NCBI RefSeq assembly: GCF_014633365.1
Contig: NC_068343.1
Location: forward strand, 30,907,307 to 30,971,306
Direction of reading: 5' to 3'
From: Diospyros lotus
Taxonomy: Eukaryota > Streptophyta > Magnoliopsida > Ericales > Ebenaceae
DNA length: 64,000 nucleotides
The translations under genes were made by a program, and so were the position numbers. Position 1 is the first letter of the stretch; every line of letters begins with the position of its first letter. The notes under the pieces are model-generated. The model did no database searches and was not told where the DNA came from. It was given only the letters and a program-made list of their open reading frames with translations. Below are positions 61,033 through 64,000 of this stretch, one piece after another.

Positions 61033-62590
61033 ATGGGCAGTCCACTATGTTTCTTCAACCTCTTCCTTCCTTTTCTTCTAGTTTCTTTTACTCCTCAAGT
61101 AGCACAGCCCTCTATCCCAACCTTATCTTCTTCAGTTTCTGCTGATTCTTCTTTTAATCATTCCTTAGCCACTAACACTGATCAGCCTCCTATTTCATCC
61201 AAACTATCTAAATATAAAGCTGCTCCAACACCTTCAGTTCACCCTATGGTCACCAGATCTAAGTCCAAGCAGCTTGTTACCTCTCCTCATGCCTTAGTGA
61301 GTTCCTTAGAATCCAATTCTGTTCATGAAGTTCTCTTAGACTCTAGTTGGGTTAAAACTATGGAAGAAGAGTATTCTGCCCTTCAACGTAATCAGACATG
61401 GGATTTGGTTCCATTTTCCCCAGATATGAACCTTATTGACTACAAGTGGGTGTTCAAAATTAAATACAATCCTGATGGGTCTATTCTTAAGCATAAGGCC
61501 CGATTAGTAGCTAAGGGTTTCCTCCAAAATCCTGCAATTGACTATGCTGAAACATTTTTGTCTGATTGTGAAGGCTCCTACTATCAGAGTTTTGTTTTCC
61601 TTGGCTATCACATTTGGTTGGAATATTCAGTAAGTTGATGTGAATAATGCATTTCTTAATGGAAATCTAAATGAAGAAGTGTTTATGGCTCAACCTAAGG
61701 GATTTGTGAGTTCTCAATTTCCTTCACATGTGTGTCGGTTAAAGAAGTCTCTTTATGGGCTTAAACAAGCTCCTAGAGCTTGGCACACAAAGTTAAGGTC
61801 TGCCTTGCAAGATTGGGGTTTTAAAAGAGCTGTTTCTGATGCTTCCTTGTTTATTAAAAGAACCTCTCAATTTGTGTTGTTTGTTTTGGTGTATGTGGAT
61901 GACATTCTTGTCACGAGGTCTAATTCTATAGCTCTTCAAGCCTGTATTCGAGATTTGGACACCCATTTTGCTCTTAAGACTCTAGGATTTGTTAACTACT
62001 TCCTAAGGTTTGAAGCTCATAGAGATCCCACTAGTATATATCTTACTCAATCCAAATACACTTTGGATTTATTGAAAAAGGCAGCAATGCAAGATTGCAA
62101 GCCCTGTGCTACTCCAATGAATCCAAGCATTTCCTTGACTGATGAGGGTGATTTGTTTTCTGAGCCATCTCTCTATAGAACTATCTTTGGTTCTCTTCAA
62201 TATTTAACTTATACTCGGCCAAACATTGCATTTGTAGTGAATAAATAGAGTCAGTTTTTGTCCTCACCTAAGCTGCAACATTGGTTGGCTTGCAAAAGGT
62301 TGCTTCGGTACCTTAAATGGACAATTGGTCTAGGCCTGTTATTTGCTCCATCCCCTAATGATTTGTCTTTAACAGTCTATACGGATGTTGATTATGCGGG
62401 TTGTAAGGTAACTAGATGTTCTACCAATGGGTTGTGAGTCTTTCTTGGCAAAAACTTATTGGTTTGGGGCTCAAGGAAACAATTTGTAGTGGCTAGGTCT
62501 GTTGGTGAAGCCGAGTATAGGGTTGTAGCACAAGGGGCGACTAAGGTCTTGTGGCTTAAATCTCTATTTTTCAGAGTTAAGTTATCCATG
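61033..62590 (+). pseudogene. copia reverse transcriptase and RNase H of the gag-less element
   Basis: The pieces show WVKTMEEEYSALQRNQTWDL, KYNPDGSILKHKARLVAKGF (61033-61638), [36 protein letters not shown], active site [12 protein letters not shown] and [18 protein letters not shown] (61640-62248), then RNase H WLACKRLLRYLKWTIGLG and VYTDVDYAGC. A frameshift near 61640 and stops in RNase H break the chain. Confidence 0.9.
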
Positions 62591-62917
62591 TGTTAATACT
62601 CCAGTTCTTTGGTGTGATAATCTAGTAGTGAAAAGTATTGTTGAAAATCCTGTGTTTCACTCTCGGGCCAAGCACATTAAGATTGATGTGCATTTTGTAA
62701 GAGAAAATGTTGAAAATGGTGATGTTAAAATTCGGTATGTTCCCCACTCTTCATCAGGTAGCTAATATCTTCACTAAAGAGTTGTCAAAGGACAAGTTTT
62801 TGTTCATGTGTAGCTGGGTCTCAAGCTGTCACCTATGTATCACAATCATGCTGTTGCTCCAGATAGCCTACAACCTAGCTTTTTATCATATGCTATGGAG
62901 TTTGATTTGAGGGGGAA

Positions 62918-63159
62918 TGTGGAAGGAATAGCTATTGTGGTGTGCTTGCTGCTGTAGTGGATTAATGTTATGTCATTTCTATCTGTTGTATTTGTTATAA
63001 TCTTGTTAGGCGATTAAGGCTAAGTATATAAACTTAGCCCCATTTCAATTCATTGTATTGTTGCTATTGTTGTTTTTCATTTCTAATCAATAAAGATCAG
63101 TGAGGTATTTTTCTTCTCTCACGTTTTTCTTCTTCTTCTCCATCATGAACTCTTGCTTG
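62918..63159 (+). repeat. 3' LTR of the gag-less copia element
   Basis: About 242 bp starting TGTGGAAGG. TATA-like tatataaact lies near 63026. It keeps catcatgaactcttgctt but lacks the final CA seen in the 5' LTR. Confidence 0.8.
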
Positions 63160-64000
63160 CCTGAACATGGAGTTCAATGTAATAAGGGTGCAAATCCTTG
63201 GTAAGGAGGATTTGCCTTCTTTAAATGAGGTTATCTCTATTGTTCATGCAACAGAAAGGAGAAGGGGTGTCATGTTGGAGACTACCTCAGTAGAGGCATC
63301 AGCCTTGGTTTCTTTGAAAACTCATGGTTAGAGTAAGGGAAGAGAGGAAAAAAAGGCTATAGATAGAGATACTCTATGGTGTACCTATTGTAAGAAACCG
63401 AGGCACACCATAGAGAAGTGTTGGAAGCTCCATGGAAAGCCTTCCAGAGGTGGATCACTAAAGAATCAAGGCCAAATGTACATGGCTAGCAACCACCAGC
63501 AACTAGATCAGAAGGGATCTGAACAAGGAGACACCCTAGAGTTTAACCGGGCAGAAATTGAAAGATCAAAGAACTTAGAATCTCTCGAAAAAGGAACTGC
63601 AAAAGAGGGTGCCTGCTCTCTTGCTCTCACAGGCATCTCTTCTAATTCTTTTGCTCCATATGCTTCAGAAAAAAATCATTCTACCTCTTGGATCTTTAGA
63701 CTCTGGAGCTATGAATCATATGACCCCTTTCTCTCATCACTTTATTACCTATAGCCCTTGTTCTAGTTCCAAAAAAATCACCCAAGTAGATGGTTCTTTA
63801 ACTACTATTGCTAGCCAAGGAGATGTTCTTCTTAATAAACATCTCTCTCTCAAAAATGTGCTCCATGTTCCTAAGTTATTCACTAACCTAATCTCCATTC
63901 AAAAGATCATATTGAACACTAATTGCAGTGTTAATTTTTATTCAACTCACTGTGAGATACAAGAGCAGGGCATGAGGAAGAGAATTGGGCTTGCTAAAGC
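63160..64000 (+). pseudogene. Gag/protease fragment of another copia element, cut by window end
   Basis: It opens inside gag with LNMEFNVIRVQILGKEDLPS and LNEVISIVHATERRRGVMLE, a copia gag signature, then a zinc knuckle CTYCKKPRHTIEKC and the protease active site LDSGAMNHMTPFSHHFITY in a shifted frame, followed by KNVLHVPKLFTNLISIQK. One stop (near 63328) and a frameshift near 63690 are seen. It begins abruptly at the 3' LTR of the preceding element without its own LTR. Confidence 0.85.

Larger units (their letters stand above)
59232..63159 (+). mobile_element. Copia element lacking gag, 3.9 kb
   Basis: The 5' LTR (59232-59481) and 3' LTR (62918-63159) match over about 240 bp. The primer site TGGTATCAAAGCC directly follows the first and a purine tract (tttgagggggaa) precedes the second. 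Gag starts at ATG 59509 but after about 20 codons jumps to the protease, so nearly all gag is deleted. Pol is present but broken. The 3' LTR seems to lose its last bases and runs into another copia gag, and no target duplication matches. It probably lies in an upstream intron of the minus-strand host gene, in the opposite direction. Confidence 0.82.

Overview
The window is plant nuclear DNA, most likely from an angiosperm and probably a dicot. It is AT-rich, has GT-AG introns of up to 9 kb, and is filled with plant-type transposons: Ty1/copia and Ty3/gypsy LTR elements, RTE-type LINEs, hAT elements and an Au-like SINE. The species cannot be fixed from sequence alone.

Two host genes are visible, both partial. 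The first, on the plus strand (4541-30656), is the 3' part of the gene for CNOT11, a subunit of the CCR4-NOT deadenylase complex. Six exons join in phase to give 200 codons and a stop. Introns of 92 and 119 bp sit beside introns of 7.1, 9.4 and 8.8 kb that are swollen by transposons. The second, on the minus strand (56136-59012), is the last two exons of a gene I do not recognise. Its upstream exons would lie beyond a copia element at 59232-63159.

Layout. 1-1616: end of a hAT transposon with a BED zinc-finger exon. 1617-4492: copia-type LTR, then a decayed gypsy 3' end with its LTR. 4541-30656: CNOT11 with intronic RTE fragments, two hAT-type MITEs with target duplications, a full-length copia element (13487-18945, TSD TCTTG), a solo LTR (19186-20488, TSD CATAG), an interrupted RTE endonuclease fragment, a truncated copia, a 5'-truncated RTE LINE (25989-27963), a 5'-inverted RTE copy (28647-29128) and an Au-like SINE. 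32040-34010: copia LTR/gag relic. 34550-46222: copia element nested four levels deep. 47878-53714: full-length copia (TSD ATGAA) lacking its integrase core, inserted in an old gypsy element. 55140-56060: LTR-like sequence. 56136-59012: second host gene. 59232-63159: copia lacking gag. 63160-64000: gag/protease of another copia, running off the edge.

I see no operon, CRISPR array, tRNA or rRNA gene, and nothing that looks like a new multi-gene system. The best signals are structural records of transposition: a twin-primed LINE, nested LTRs with readable target duplications, palindromic motif clusters in an LTR, and chimeric or deleted copia elements. All transposon reading frames seen are broken by stops, frameshifts or deletions. 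Coordinates of LTR ends come from matching the two LTRs and the flanking target duplications by eye.
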